A DNA stretch of 64,000 bases, taken from CAYOOP01 sp964405685 (GTDB lineage: Bacteria > Pseudomonadota > Alphaproteobacteria > Rickettsiales > SXRF01). Below the pieces are notes generated by a model. The model had not been told where the DNA came from. It did no database searches and saw nothing but the letters and a program-made list of their open reading frames with translations. This document shows positions 53,479 through 62,441 of this stretch, one piece after another. Both the position numbers and the translations under genes were made by a program. The stretch is taken from the NCBI GenBank assembly GCA_964405685.1, contig CAYOOP010000003.1:124001-188000 (forward strand), read 5' to 3'. Position 1 is the stretch's first letter. Every line of letters starts with the position of its first letter.

Positions 53479-54699
53479 ATGAAAACACTTCTACTCGCTA
53501 CCTGCTTTAGCCTGTGCACACACGCTGCATTCGCCGCAGACAATGCCTACGAGCAAACAAACCTGATTGCGAACAAACGCAGCTACAACCCTACGATTGC
53601 GATGGACAAAAAACTTATCAATGCATGGGGCATCGCCATTCGCCCCGCAGGTGCCGGCGGGCATTTTTGGGTGACCGGTGCGGACACCAGCTTCGAATAT
53701 GTGGGCGATGTTTCCGCCTCAAAAGATGAAAAACTCCGCACGCTGCACACGGATGATTTGAAAACTGTGAAACTTCCGGTAGGCGGCAAAAGTAATTTTG
53801 CAACTGGCGTGGTGTTTAGCGACAGCAAAGAACATTTCACCATTACGCAGAAAGTAGGGGAGTTAGAACCCATCACAGCGCCGGCAAAATTTTTGTTCGC
53901 AAGCGACGGCGGCATCATTTCCGCGTGGACGGAGCGCAAAAAAGAAGACGGCACATTCGACCGCGCGAGCCATGCATTGAAAGTAATCGACGAATCCACA
54001 TCCGGCGCGCAGTTCTTTGGTTTGGCAATTAGCTCGGATTTTGACCGGCTCTATACCGCCGATTTCGGCGCACAGCCGGGCATTAAAGTCTACGATGGCA
54101 ATTTCAAACCGGAAAATATCTCGTTTGATATGCCGTTTGATGAGAACAAAAATAACAAAGTAGATCCGGGTGAATATGCGCCCTTTAACATTCAGGCGCT
54201 GACGACACCTAAAGGCGAGCATCGTATTTTCGTCGCGTATGCAAAAACGCAAAGCTGTCCGGAAGCAGAAGTTAAAAAGAAAACCTGTGCCGAAGGTGAA
54301 ATCTTTGCCGGGGAGGAAGATACGGATAAACCCGGGCAGGGGCGCATCGCCGAATTTAAGGAAAACGGTGAATTGGTGGCGGTGTGGAAAGATGAAGACC
54401 AGCTCAGCGCGCCCTGGGGCATGGCGTTCGCTCCCGATGATTTTGGCGCGCTTTCAGGCAAGCTATTGGTCGCCAATTTTGGCAGCGGCACAATTGCGGC
54501 GTTCGACCCAAGCACGCGCCAATTTAAAGATGTGATGCGTAATGCTAATGGCAAACCGATAGAGATTGATAAAATCTGGGGCGTGTTGTTTGGCAATGGT
54601 GAAAGCTTGGGCGATAAAGATGCGCTTTATTTCGCCGCCGGCCCGCGCGATGAGAAGGACGGAGTCTTTGGAAACCTCAGAATGGTAGAAAAACACTAG
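53479..54699 (+). CDS. Exported TIGR03118-like beta-propeller protein
   Basis: A 406-residue secreted protein: signal peptide MKTLLLATCFSLCTHAAFAA, then YEQTNLIANKRSYNPTIAMD and LINAWGIAIRP, AKFLFASDGGIISAW, FGLAISSDFDRLYTADFGAQ, FNIQALTTPKGEHRIFVAYA and LSAPWGMAFAPDDFGALSGK. The recurring blades and the NAWGIA start match the TIGR03118 family, whose function is unknown. A possible calcium loop is FDENKNNKVDPGEYAP. AAAGGA precedes the ATG. It is flanked on both sides by palindromic repeats. Confidence 0.75.
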   Translation: MKTLLLATCFSLCTHAAFAADNAYEQTNLIANKRSYNPTIAMDKKLINAWGIAIRPAGAGGHFWVTGADTSFEYVGDVSASKDEKLRTLHTDDLKTVKLPVGGKSNFATGVVFSDSKEHFTITQKVGELEPITAPAKFLFASDGGIISAWTERKKEDGTFDRASHALKVIDESTSGAQFFGLAISSDFDRLYTADFGAQPGIKVYDGNFKPENISFDMPFDENKNNKVDPGEYAPFNIQALTTPKGEHRIFVAYAKTQSCPEAEVKKKTCAEGEIFAGEEDTDKPGQGRIAEFKENGELVAVWKDEDQLSAPWGMAFAPDDFGALSGKLLVANFGSGTIAAFDPSTRQFKDVMRNANGKPIEIDKIWGVLFGNGESLGDKDALYFAAGPRDEKDGVFGNLRMVEKH

Positions 54700-54701
54700 T
54701 T

Positions 54702-54783
54702 GTCATTCTGCTCGCCGTAAGGCGGAGCAGAATCTCCCGCATGATTAGATCCTGCTCGAACCCTACGGGTTCAGCGGGATGAC
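54702..54783. repeat. Two-hairpin palindromic repeat, copy 13
   Basis: 82 bp: GTCATTCTGCTC, stem, GAGCAGAATCT, spacer CCCGCATGATT, AGATCCTGCTCGAACCC, stem (GGGTTC), AGCGGGATGAC. It starts 2 bp after the stop of the propeller gene. It is the mirror arrangement of copy 4 at 13541 (CTGC arm first versus last). Confidence 0.85.
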
Positions 54784-54816
54784 ACGCTTGGCACGGTGCT
54801 TGCTACATCTAAACGC

Positions 54817-55200
54817 ATGGATATTAACTACACCTACCCGACTGATGTTCCGAAGCTCGCCATGGTGCGCAATGCGCTGGATGAGAATGTGCCGTGTGGT
54901 TCCGGCGCTTGCTTCAAAGATGTGCTGGATACGGTGAATCCGCTACAGCAATTGCCGGTGATCGGCTCGCTCTACCGCAACGCTACCGGTGGTAGCATTT
55001 CGACCTTTGCGCGACTTGCTGGCGGGGCGCTGATGGGTGGTTCGTTTGGGTTTGCCGCTGCGGCAGTGAACGCCGGGATAGAAGCGGTCACCGGGAATGA
55101 CCTTACAGGGCACCTGTTTGCCATGGCGGAGGATGTGGTTTCGCCCACCCAAGCCGCAAAAGCGTATCAAATTGGGACAAATTTGCGCGTTGTGTCCTGA
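54817..55200 (+). CDS. Small protein of unknown function
   Basis: 127 residues from the ATG at 54817 (MDINYTYPTDVPKLAMVRNA); the open frame extends to 54796 but into the repeat flank. Two Cys lie in NVPCGSGACFKD; a glycine/alanine-rich hydrophobic middle (LAGGALMGGSFGFAAAAVNA) could be a membrane or aggregation segment. No family recognised. The gap to the XRE regulator downstream (55201-55319) looks like a promoter region. Confidence 0.5.
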   Translation: MDINYTYPTDVPKLAMVRNALDENVPCGSGACFKDVLDTVNPLQQLPVIGSLYRNATGGSISTFARLAGGALMGGSFGFAAAAVNAGIEAVTGNDLTGHLFAMAEDVVSPTQAAKAYQIGTNLRVVS

Positions 55201-55319
55201 CTTTCTAAGTTTGTGACATATTCTTAACTTGAAATGGGGCATAGAAAGGGTTAGTGGTCGGGTGTCTGTGCGTTATTGGTACAGAGATTCACCCACTTCT
55301 ACTGTTAGTTGCACACGCT

Positions 55320-55733
55320 ATGCCGCACCCGGTCGATACATACGTTGGAAAAAAACTTTGGCTTCGCCGTAAAATTCTGGGCTTGAGTCAGGAATCCGTT
55401 GCGAAAGAGGTAGGCATTACCTTTCAGCAAGTCCAAAAATACGAACGAGGTGTTAATCGCATGAGCGCGAGCCGCTTGTTCGATTTCGCGCAGGTGATGA
55501 CCGTGCCGATCACCTATTTCTTCGAGGGCTTTGAAACCAGCGTCGATGGGTATGGGAGCTCCCCTAAGGGCGCTACGGCGCTGGCGGAACCTAAAAAGCA
55601 GCTGTCGCTGGAAGAGGTATCGAATCCAGAAACCATCGAATTGCTGAAGCACTATAATCAGCTCTCACCCGCCGTGCGCCGCAAAGTGAACGAGATGGTG
55701 AAAGCTCTTGCCTCCGACAAGCCGACGCTGTAG
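55320..55733 (+). CDS. XRE-family transcriptional regulator
   Basis: 137 residues from the ATG at 55320 (MPHPVDTYVGKKLWLRRKIL); the frame is open upstream, but family members start here. The helix-turn-helix is LGLSQESVAKEVGITFQQVQ followed by KYERGVNRMSASRLFDFAQV and PITYFFEG, a pattern common in Alphaproteobacteria. The C-terminal half (LLKHYNQLSPAVRRKVNEMV) is also typical. Target genes are unknown. It is monocistronic. Confidence 0.85.
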   Translation: MPHPVDTYVGKKLWLRRKILGLSQESVAKEVGITFQQVQKYERGVNRMSASRLFDFAQVMTVPITYFFEGFETSVDGYGSSPKGATALAEPKKQLSLEEVSNPETIELLKHYNQLSPAVRRKVNEMVKALASDKPTL

Positions 55734-55808
55734 TTTATAAACAATAATTAAGGTTGGTGGGCGCGGCGCGTTGTTGTCTGAACCTGTGGCTTTGAGCAGG
55801 AAATAAGC

Positions 55809-56483
55809 ATGAATGAAACCTTTAGAGAAATAATAGACGGCACCTTAGTCTCGATAGATTTTGGTAGAGAGGATATTTCTGTCGTGCTGAAAGGCCTTCA
55901 CTCTTCTACCAGGGGGAGGGAGCTATACGAGGCCATTCACAGCATGGCCTCGGCATTGGGAATTTTCTGGAGCGCTTATTATACCGAAGTTGTAGACATA
56001 GGTGATCATACGTCCTTAAAGATTTACTGCCCTAAAAACATGGATGCTACGGTCGATAAGGTTGAATCTATCTTGTCACGCTTGCAGAGCAAGGTAAACG
56101 ATGACGGAAAATATTGGGGAGATGCTTTACAAGAGATAGAGGTGTCTGTTCAACGTTCGGTGTGTGCTCTACAATCTGCCACTAAAACATCGCCGAAGCG
56201 CCTATCAGGAAAGGCTGCACTGGCTGCGCTTACTGAATGGGTAAGCGAAACGCCACTACCCGTCGAGACCGCCAGTGGCATCAAAGGTTTTATAGCAAGT
56301 AGGCTGATAACCGATGTAAGTTTACCTACCAATATTCTAGCGCCTTTCGTGGCGGCGGCGGTAGCAGATGCCAACATTTCAGAACAACAAAGAGCAATCG
56401 CAGAGCGATCTATTATGGATATGCTTAAAAAGAAAGCCGAAGCTAGCACGGAAAAAGCAAGAAGCAGCTGGTTTCGTGGGTGA
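55809..56483 (+). CDS. Protein of unknown function
   Basis: A 224-residue soluble protein, AT-richer than its neighbours. AGGA lies 8 bp before the ATG. The N-terminal half has mixed alpha/beta character (LVSIDFGREDISVVLKGLHS, SLKIYCPKNMDATVDKVESI); the C-terminal half is helical (KAALAALTEWVSETPLP, ANISEQQRAIAERSIMDMLK). I recognise no family. Convergent with phaC, with stops 2 bp apart. Confidence 0.55.
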   Translation: MNETFREIIDGTLVSIDFGREDISVVLKGLHSSTRGRELYEAIHSMASALGIFWSAYYTEVVDIGDHTSLKIYCPKNMDATVDKVESILSRLQSKVNDDGKYWGDALQEIEVSVQRSVCALQSATKTSPKRLSGKAALAALTEWVSETPLPVETASGIKGFIASRLITDVSLPTNILAPFVAAAVADANISEQQRAIAERSIMDMLKKKAEASTEKARSSWFRG

Positions 56484-56485
56484 TT

Positions 56486-58357
56486 TTAACTCCGTACCTT
56501 CACATAGCTTCCGGGTGCATCCTCAATCGGCTTGAAGCCTGGAACGCTGTGGGTGCGGGCGGGGAGTTTTTTCTTGGAGAAACCGCGGAGCCATTGTTCC
56601 CATTCCGGCCACCAGGAGCCTTGGTTTTCTTTGGCCTTTTCAAACCATTTATCAGAGTCTTCAACGATGGTGTCGTTCGTCCAATAGGAATATTTTTGTT
56701 TGGTCGGTGGGTTGATAACGCCGGCGATGTGGCCGCTGGCGGCCAGCACAAATTTGGTTTTGCCTTTCATGCGCTTGGCACCTTGGTAGGTGGATTTCCA
56801 AGGAGCGATGTGGTCGTCCTTGGTGGAGAGGAAGAAGGTGGGTGTGTGAATCGTGTTGATATCAATTGGCGTTTTGTTGAGCGTCAACCCAAGTTTGCGG
56901 ATGAGCCGGTTTTCTTGGTACATGTTGCGCAAATAAAAACTATGCATGGCTGCGGGCATGCGTGTGGAGTCGCCGTTCCAATAAAGCAGATCGAAGGGGA
57001 ATGGGTCTTTGCCGAGGAGGTAGTTGTTCACGACAAACGACCAGATGAGGTCATTGGCGCGCAGCATGTTAAACGTCATTGCCATTTCGCTGCCTTCTAA
57101 ATAGCCTTTTTTGGCCATGCGGTCTTCCATGTTTTTGAGCTGATCTTCGTCGATAAACACGGCCATGTCACCGGGTTCGGAGAAGTCGAGCATGGTCGTA
57201 AAAAACGTAGCGCTCGCAATGCGCGCGTCGCGTTTGCGGTAGCGTAAATACGCAATGGCCAGGGCGAGCAATGTGCCGCCTAGACAATAGCCCACGGCAT
57301 TCACTTGTTTCTCGCCGGTGATTTTCTCGATCGCGTCCATCGCCTCGAGCGGGCCTTCGTTCAAATAATCCTCGAAGGTTTTGTGCGCGAGTTCTTCGGT
57401 GGGGTTGACCCAGGAAATCATGAACACGGTGTGGCCGGAGTCGACGAGGAATTTAACCAGTGAGTTCTGCGGTTGCAGATCGAGAATATAGAATTTGTTG
57501 ATCCACGCGGGCACCATCAGCACCGGGGTTTGGTGCACGGTTTCGGTGGTTGGCCGGTATTGAATCAGCTGCATCAGATCGTTCTGATAGACGACTTTGC
57601 CGGGAGTGATAGCGAGGTCGGTGCCGATTTTGAACGCGTCGCGCTCGGTCATCCGGATGTTGAGCTTGCCGGCGCCGTGTTCCAGATCTTCCTTCAAATG
57701 GGTCAGGCCATGCACCAGGTTTTCGCCGTTGCTTTCGAGTGTCGCTTTCCAGACTTCCGGGTTCGTCATCAAGAAATTGCTGGGCGAAAGCGCGTCGATG
57801 AACTGGCGGGCGTAGAAATCCACCTTGCGCGCGGTCTGCTCGTCCATGCCCTTGACGTTTTTAACCGTGCCTTGCAGCCATTGCGCGGTGACTTGATAGG
57901 TCTGGCGGATCAAATCGAACATGGCGTTTTGCTGCCAGGCAGGGTCTTTGAAGCGCTTGTCTTTCAAATCCGGCGGTATGGCACAGCTTTCCCCGGCGAA
58001 GAAACACTCGGCCGAACGCTGCCATACGCCCATGTATTCTTTCCATAAATCGACCTGGCGCTCCATGAGCGTTTGAGGGTCGGCGAGCAGTTTTGTGGTG
58101 AGCTCCAGAAGGGCTCGGCCCACATGCGCATGCGGCGTGGGGCCGCTGTCTGCCTGCTGGTGAAATACGAAGCGCTGGATGATTTCCTGTGCGATAAACG
58201 AGGCCCGGGCCATGTTGGTAGCAAAGAGTACGGGGTCGTATTTTGTTTTAACTTCCGGGGCGGCTGGGGGCATGAAATTACAAATATCGCGTTGAAGTTT
58301 ATGGAGAACACTATATAGTGTCTCGGTCCTAACAACAAGCGCAGGTTTTTGTTTCAT
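56486..58357 (-). CDS. phaC: PhaC, class I poly(3-hydroxyalkanoate) synthase
   Basis: A 595-623 residue PHA synthase. The N domain runs to about residue 270 (ERQVDLWKEYMGVWQRSAEC, FDLIRQTYQVTAQWLQGTV). The alpha/beta-hydrolase domain has the lipase-like box VNAVGYCLGGTLLA with the nucleophilic Cys near 357, catalytic Asp in LSTKDDHIAPW and His in ASGHIAGVINPP. It polymerises hydroxyacyl-CoA into storage granules. The frame starts at an ATG (58357) sharing bases with the divergent lipoprotein ATG; an internal ATG at 58273 would leave room for a promoter. No phaA/phaB nearby. Confidence 0.95.
   Translation of the reverse strand: MKQKPALVVRTETLYSVLHKLQRDICNFMPPAAPEVKTKYDPVLFATNMARASFIAQEIIQRFVFHQQADSGPTPHAHVGRALLELTTKLLADPQTLMERQVDLWKEYMGVWQRSAECFFAGESCAIPPDLKDKRFKDPAWQQNAMFDLIRQTYQVTAQWLQGTVKNVKGMDEQTARKVDFYARQFIDALSPSNFLMTNPEVWKATLESNGENLVHGLTHLKEDLEHGAGKLNIRMTERDAFKIGTDLAITPGKVVYQNDLMQLIQYRPTTETVHQTPVLMVPAWINKFYILDLQPQNSLVKFLVDSGHTVFMISWVNPTEELAHKTFEDYLNEGPLEAMDAIEKITGEKQVNAVGYCLGGTLLALAIAYLRYRKRDARIASATFFTTMLDFSEPGDMAVFIDEDQLKNMEDRMAKKGYLEGSEMAMTFNMLRANDLIWSFVVNNYLLGKDPFPFDLLYWNGDSTRMPAAMHSFYLRNMYQENRLIRKLGLTLNKTPIDINTIHTPTFFLSTKDDHIAPWKSTYQGAKRMKGKTKFVLAASGHIAGVINPPTKQKYSYWTNDTIVEDSDKWFEKAKENQGSWWPEWEQWLRGFSKKKLPARTHSVPGFKPIEDAPGSYVKVRS
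58292..58319 (+). promoter_or_regulatory. Candidate promoter, possibly bidirectional, between phaC and the lipoprotein gene
   Basis: TTGAAG (58292-58297), 16 bp, TATAGT (58314-58319) reading rightward. The -10 lies in the palindrome ACTATATAGT, so a leftward -10 exists too, with a weak TTGTTG about 17 bp ahead. If used leftward, phaC would start at the internal ATG at 58273. Confidence 0.35.
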
Positions 58358-59567
58358 GGTGCGATGCCCGGTTCCTTTTCAACAGCTCTTGCTTGCTGCT
58401 GCGCTGGTGACGGCGCTGCCTGCTTGCTCCACCGTCAATGGTTGGCTTGGCGATAAAGATCGCAATGAAATGCAGGTGGTGGACGGCCCGCGCCGTAAGC
58501 CTGTTTTGAATCCCGCCTCCGCATCGCAAATCAATGCACCCGGTGCCAATGCCGCTCCCATGATGCAGTATGACGGTTATGTGCCGCCGTCTTACGCCGC
58601 TGAGCCGGTGCAAGCACCTGCGCAAAGCTACGTGTTACCGGGTGGTGGTTACTATGACGTGCCGTTGCCGAATATTGAGCCTGTAACGCCGGAGTTTCCA
58701 AAAGCAAAAAGCGCACAACCGCCTGCGTCTCCCAGCACGATGGATACGGTGAGAGGTTGGTTCGGCAATGGCGAAGAGCAACAGCCTCCCAAAGCGAATG
58801 TTGAGCCGATGGCATATGAACAGACGATCACCAGTGATGAAGACCATGGGCTACGTAAACCTCTGCCGCGCTTGCTTCCTGCTGAACCTGTGGCAACCAT
58901 TGCTGCAGCAGCGCCGCTGACGGAACCTAAACTCGCGCCGCTGTTGCCGGTTGCTGAGGCATCAAAACACATCAACATCAATACGCATTCGGTGGTTGCG
59001 AGCGAAACGCCACCGGTGCCGGAGTTTCACCTGTGGGACCGCTTGTTCGGTAGCCGCCCCGCGCCAACACCGTTGATTGCTCGGACTGATTATCCTTCGC
59101 TCTATGAAGTGCCACCGCCATCTCCCGCGCTTCGAGATGCCAAAACACAAGCGCCTGCGATCAAAGAGGAATTGAAATACGATGGTTGGGTGTCTAGGCA
59201 AAAAAAACGCGAATTGCATGACGAAGTTGAGGCCGACAAGCCGAATTCTTTGCGTGAAGAGATGAAAAACGGTGGCGCTGCGCCGCAACCTCAGCCGGTG
59301 CCGGTTGCGCCGCCCGCGCGTCCGTATGGCACGTTGCCGCCGCCCGCACCGCCGCGTGATTTGCAGGCGCACCAAGTGCCGAATGTATTACCGCCAAGCC
59401 GCAGCACACCGGAGTCGGAACCAAACCTGCCGCCGCTGGTGTTCACTCCCGTTAAGTCCCGCAATGAAAGCCCAACCATTGCCGCGCGTGGTGAGTTCAT
59501 CGCGCCGTGGTATATGCCGGCATCTACCATCAGCGTTGGGATCATTGGCCGCGCGAGCAGCCTTTAA
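58356..59567 (+). CDS. Proline-rich lipoprotein of unknown function
   Basis: A 403-residue exported lipoprotein (LLLAAALVTALPAC lipobox at residue 24). The rest has low complexity: Pro, Ala, Glu and Gln rich with scattered aromatic patches (MQYDGYVPPSYAA, PEFHLWDRLFGS, KYDGWVSRQKKREL) and a terminal PWYMPASTISVGIIG. The composition suggests an extended periplasmic or peptidoglycan-spanning chain. No domain recognised. The start is needed for the signal peptide, so this ATG is firm; it overlaps the divergent phaC ATG. Its 3' end overlaps the convergent XRE gene by 4 bp. Confidence 0.7.
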   Translation: MVRCPVPFQQLLLAAALVTALPACSTVNGWLGDKDRNEMQVVDGPRRKPVLNPASASQINAPGANAAPMMQYDGYVPPSYAAEPVQAPAQSYVLPGGGYYDVPLPNIEPVTPEFPKAKSAQPPASPSTMDTVRGWFGNGEEQQPPKANVEPMAYEQTITSDEDHGLRKPLPRLLPAEPVATIAAAAPLTEPKLAPLLPVAEASKHININTHSVVASETPPVPEFHLWDRLFGSRPAPTPLIARTDYPSLYEVPPPSPALRDAKTQAPAIKEELKYDGWVSRQKKRELHDEVEADKPNSLREEMKNGGAAPQPQPVPVAPPARPYGTLPPPAPPRDLQAHQVPNVLPPSRSTPESEPNLPPLVFTPVKSRNESPTIAARGEFIAPWYMPASTISVGIIGRASSL

Positions 59568-60250
59568 CCGCGCCCGTTTTCATGGCTTTTGTCGCGGCTC
59601 TTATATCCTGCCAGTCTCAGCAAGAATGCCCCCGCCTCTTTCAGACTATCGTCTGTTATTGCTGCGGCTTCATTCGTTGTAAACGCATTCTCTTCCGCTT
59701 TCTTTTCTCGGATCTGTATGATCCATCCTGGTAACTCCTCCAGCACATTTCCATGCTCATCCAACCCAAGCAAAGGGTGAAGCTTTACCCAATTTTCTTT
59801 CGAACAACGTTTCTCAATCTGATAGACGTGTTCCCCGCTAAGTCCGGCCTGCTGTCCTAGTTCTTTTAATGACAAACCCAGTGATTTCCTGCGTTGACGA
59901 ATTTCCTGCCCTCGCTGAATGGCAAGATGCTGTTCCAGACGCAGCGTTAGCGATGGAGCAATGATCTCTCTACCGCGTGTTATCAGGCCATTTACGTGAG
60001 TGTTTGTATCTTCGTTGACCAGGTGAGTGTTGATATATCGTTCAAAACTATCCAGCATCTCTTTTGCTGTCGTGGTTTTTACAGGGCGGGATAAGGTTAT
60101 GTTATAAAATGTTGCATAGGACAGGTCAAAATACTGCGTATTTTCAAAATCAGACTGCTTTAGCAACAGTGCGCGGCGCAACTCCTGCGCAACCGGCGCG
60201 AAGGCATTGGCCTGGTCTTGGGTAAGGCGGGGGACGTGTTTTTCTTTCAT
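59564..60250 (-). CDS. XRE-type helix-turn-helix protein with extra domains
   Basis: A 228-residue protein. The first about 110 residues are of unknown type. A Cro/CI helix-turn-helix follows at about 115-150 (QEIRQRRKSLGLSLKELGQQ, AGLSGEHVYQIEKRCS) and continues into KLHPLLGLDEHGNVLEELPG. The C-terminal segment is charged. Probably a transcription regulator; no target is evident. Convergent with the lipoprotein gene and divergent from the aminotransferase gene, whose promoter region (60251-60382) it shares. Confidence 0.7.
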   Translation of the reverse strand: MKEKHVPRLTQDQANAFAPVAQELRRALLLKQSDFENTQYFDLSYATFYNITLSRPVKTTTAKEMLDSFERYINTHLVNEDTNTHVNGLITRGREIIAPSLTLRLEQHLAIQRGQEIRQRRKSLGLSLKELGQQAGLSGEHVYQIEKRCSKENWVKLHPLLGLDEHGNVLEELPGWIIQIREKKAEENAFTTNEAAAITDDSLKEAGAFLLRLAGYKSRDKSHENGRG

Positions 60251-60382
60251 ACGCCTTTATCCTATCATGGGGTGGCGGGTGGTCATGTTAAGATTCTGTT
60301 ACAATTGAGAAATGAAGCACTATCAGTCGATTGCTCCTAGGAAGCTGTTTACAGGAGCGCGGCGACACAATAAAAACCTCTC

Positions 60383-61552
60383 ATGCAAACTGATTTTTAC
60401 CGCATTGGCAGATTGCCGCCGTATGTGTTCGCTGAGGTGAACAAAATCAAGGCCGCCGCGCGCGCGGAAGGAAAAGACATTATTGACCTTGGCATGGGCA
60501 ACCCGGATTCGAAACCGCCGGCGCATGTGATGAGTAAATTGCGTGAGGCCTTAGGCGATGAAAAAGCCAGTCGCTATTCGGTCTCTAAAGGCATTCATGG
60601 GTTGCGGAAAGCTCAGGCTGGTTATTATAAAAATCGTTTCGGGGTCGAACTCAATCCGGATACGGAAATGTGCGTAACCATTGGTTCGAAAGAGGGCTTG
60701 GCGAATTTAGCAAATGCTATTTCCAAACCGGGCGATGTGTTCGTGGTGCCTGATCCTTCATATCCGATTCACACCTGGGGTTTTATTATTCCCGGTGCGG
60801 AAGTGCGCCATATTCCCAACACGCCGCACGCGCCGGATTTTATGAAAAACCTGGAAGCGGCGCTCGCTGCGAAACCCAAGCCGGTTGCGGTGGTGGTGAA
60901 TTATCCGTGCAATCCGACGGCGGAAACGGTCGATATCGGTTTTTACGAAGAGGTGGTGGCGCTTTGCCGCAAATATGAAGTCTATGCGATTTCGGATCTG
61001 GCGTATTGCGAGCTCTATTTCGACAAGCCGACACCGTCGATATTGCAGGTGAAGGGTGCGAAAGAGGTGGCGGTGGAGTTTACGACGCTGTCCAAAACCT
61101 ATTCCATGGCCGGTTGGCGCATTGGCTTTGCGGCGGGCAACAAAGACCTCGTGGGCGCGCTCACCAGAATCAAATCCTATCTCGATTATGGCACGTTTTT
61201 GCCGATGCAAATTGCCGCAACGCACGCCATCAACGGCCCGCAGGACTATGTCGATAAAATGCGCACGCTTTATAAGGAGCGGCGCGATATTGTGGTAGAC
61301 GGCCTCGCCAAAGTCTGGCCGATGGCAAAACCTGATGCCTCGATGTTCGTGTGGGCCAAGCTGCCGGAGAAATATTTGCACCTCGGCTCCCTCGAATTTT
61401 CCAAATTATTGCTCACCGAAGCCGACGTCGCGGTCGCCCCCGGTATTGGCTTTGGCGAAGGCGGCAACGACTATGTGCGCATCGCACTCGTCGAAAACAA
61501 ACACCGCCTGCGGCAGGCCGTGCGGAATATTAAAGGGTTCCTGAAGCAGTAG
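60383..61552 (+). CDS. alaC: Class I aminotransferase, AlaC-like (glutamate-pyruvate)
   Basis: A 389-residue PLP enzyme of the fold-type I AlaC/LL-DAP aminotransferase group: IDLGMGNPDSKPPAHVMSKL, YSVSKGIHGLRKA, IGSKEGLANLANAI, VVNYPCNPTAETVD, ISDLAYCELYFD and the PLP lysine in TTLSKTYSMAGWRIGFAAGN near residue 239. In many Alphaproteobacteria this gene precedes homoserine dehydrogenase; here the following genes are unknown. The likely reaction is alanine or related amino acid transamination; the exact substrate is uncertain. Confidence 0.9.
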   Translation: MQTDFYRIGRLPPYVFAEVNKIKAAARAEGKDIIDLGMGNPDSKPPAHVMSKLREALGDEKASRYSVSKGIHGLRKAQAGYYKNRFGVELNPDTEMCVTIGSKEGLANLANAISKPGDVFVVPDPSYPIHTWGFIIPGAEVRHIPNTPHAPDFMKNLEAALAAKPKPVAVVVNYPCNPTAETVDIGFYEEVVALCRKYEVYAISDLAYCELYFDKPTPSILQVKGAKEVAVEFTTLSKTYSMAGWRIGFAAGNKDLVGALTRIKSYLDYGTFLPMQIAATHAINGPQDYVDKMRTLYKERRDIVVDGLAKVWPMAKPDASMFVWAKLPEKYLHLGSLEFSKLLLTEADVAVAPGIGFGEGGNDYVRIALVENKHRLRQAVRNIKGFLKQ

Positions 61553-61643
61553 CCTGTCACAAAACTTTCATAATTCTCAAATTTACAATCCCTGGCCGAT
61601 CATTAAATTTCCTTGATGCTTATTAAAAGGGAATTGGTTGCAT

Positions 61644-62441
61644 ATGGTAACGCAAGATGCGCTCAAGAGTCATACGAATCAGGCGATCAACTCTGAAGTT
61701 GTAGAACTGAAAGATGTGCTAGCGGGATTGGTACGTTATGGACTGCAGCATAAAAGTCTGGCGGCCGATGTGCGGTTAATTGCCGAAGGTGCGGAGAAGA
61801 TAGCCCCTAAAGATGTGGGTGAAGTACAAGATATTCTTGGAAAGATAGACCAGTTTTATACGCAGCGATCTCATGAGCGGGAGAATCGTTTTTCGTGGGT
61901 TGCCATGTATGATGCAGAAAACGGTAAGAAGCCTTATGGTTTCCCAACGTCTGATTTAAGAAAGCTCGCCGTGTTTGGCAATATAGATACCAAGAACACT
62001 CAGGCGCTTGGGTCTTACCAGGAAAATGTCATGAAGCCTGCGCTCCAATTATGGACAGCGATGAGAATACCTGCACCTATACGCAAATTGCGAGAATTTT
62101 ATGCTAAATATGGACTTGATATCAATCGAATCAATCACTACCAAATTGGCTCCCCTCTACAAGACAAGTTCGGGAATGCTAGAGCCATCATCCAAACGTT
62201 ATGTACCAAGGATCTGGACAATCGCTCAGAAGATTTCTTCGAAACCCAGATTAAAACCGCAAGCAATCTAGAAAAAGTTAAAGCGCTATTAGATTTTGGG
62301 GACACTCTTGACCGCATCAAATCTTCTTACCCGTTGTTGAATGCGAGTACTGAATATCAACACATTGTGGAACCGGACCTCAAAAAATATATTTATGAAT
62401 TAATACCAGACCTTGCACCGAAGGTGGTGGTAGGTCTATGA
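61644..62441 (+). CDS. Unknown protein, first of a tandem paralogous pair
   Basis: 265 residues from the ATG at 61644, with AAGGGA 11 bp ahead; a TTG two codons earlier is possible. No membrane segment or recognised domain. It aligns with the next gene along most of its length: shared features include the EVQDILGKI/EVRDIISQM block, a GKKPYGFP/GKKPYDFP motif near residue 95, PxPxRxLxxFF-like PAPIRKLREFY near 142, VKALLDFGDTLDRI near 210, and a final LIPDLAPK/LVPALAPK. The G+C content is lower than in the flanking aminotransferase and trmD genes. Coupled to the second copy by ATGA overlap. Confidence 0.6.
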   Translation: MVTQDALKSHTNQAINSEVVELKDVLAGLVRYGLQHKSLAADVRLIAEGAEKIAPKDVGEVQDILGKIDQFYTQRSHERENRFSWVAMYDAENGKKPYGFPTSDLRKLAVFGNIDTKNTQALGSYQENVMKPALQLWTAMRIPAPIRKLREFYAKYGLDINRINHYQIGSPLQDKFGNARAIIQTLCTKDLDNRSEDFFETQIKTASNLEKVKALLDFGDTLDRIKSSYPLLNASTEYQHIVEPDLKKYIYELIPDLAPKVVVGL

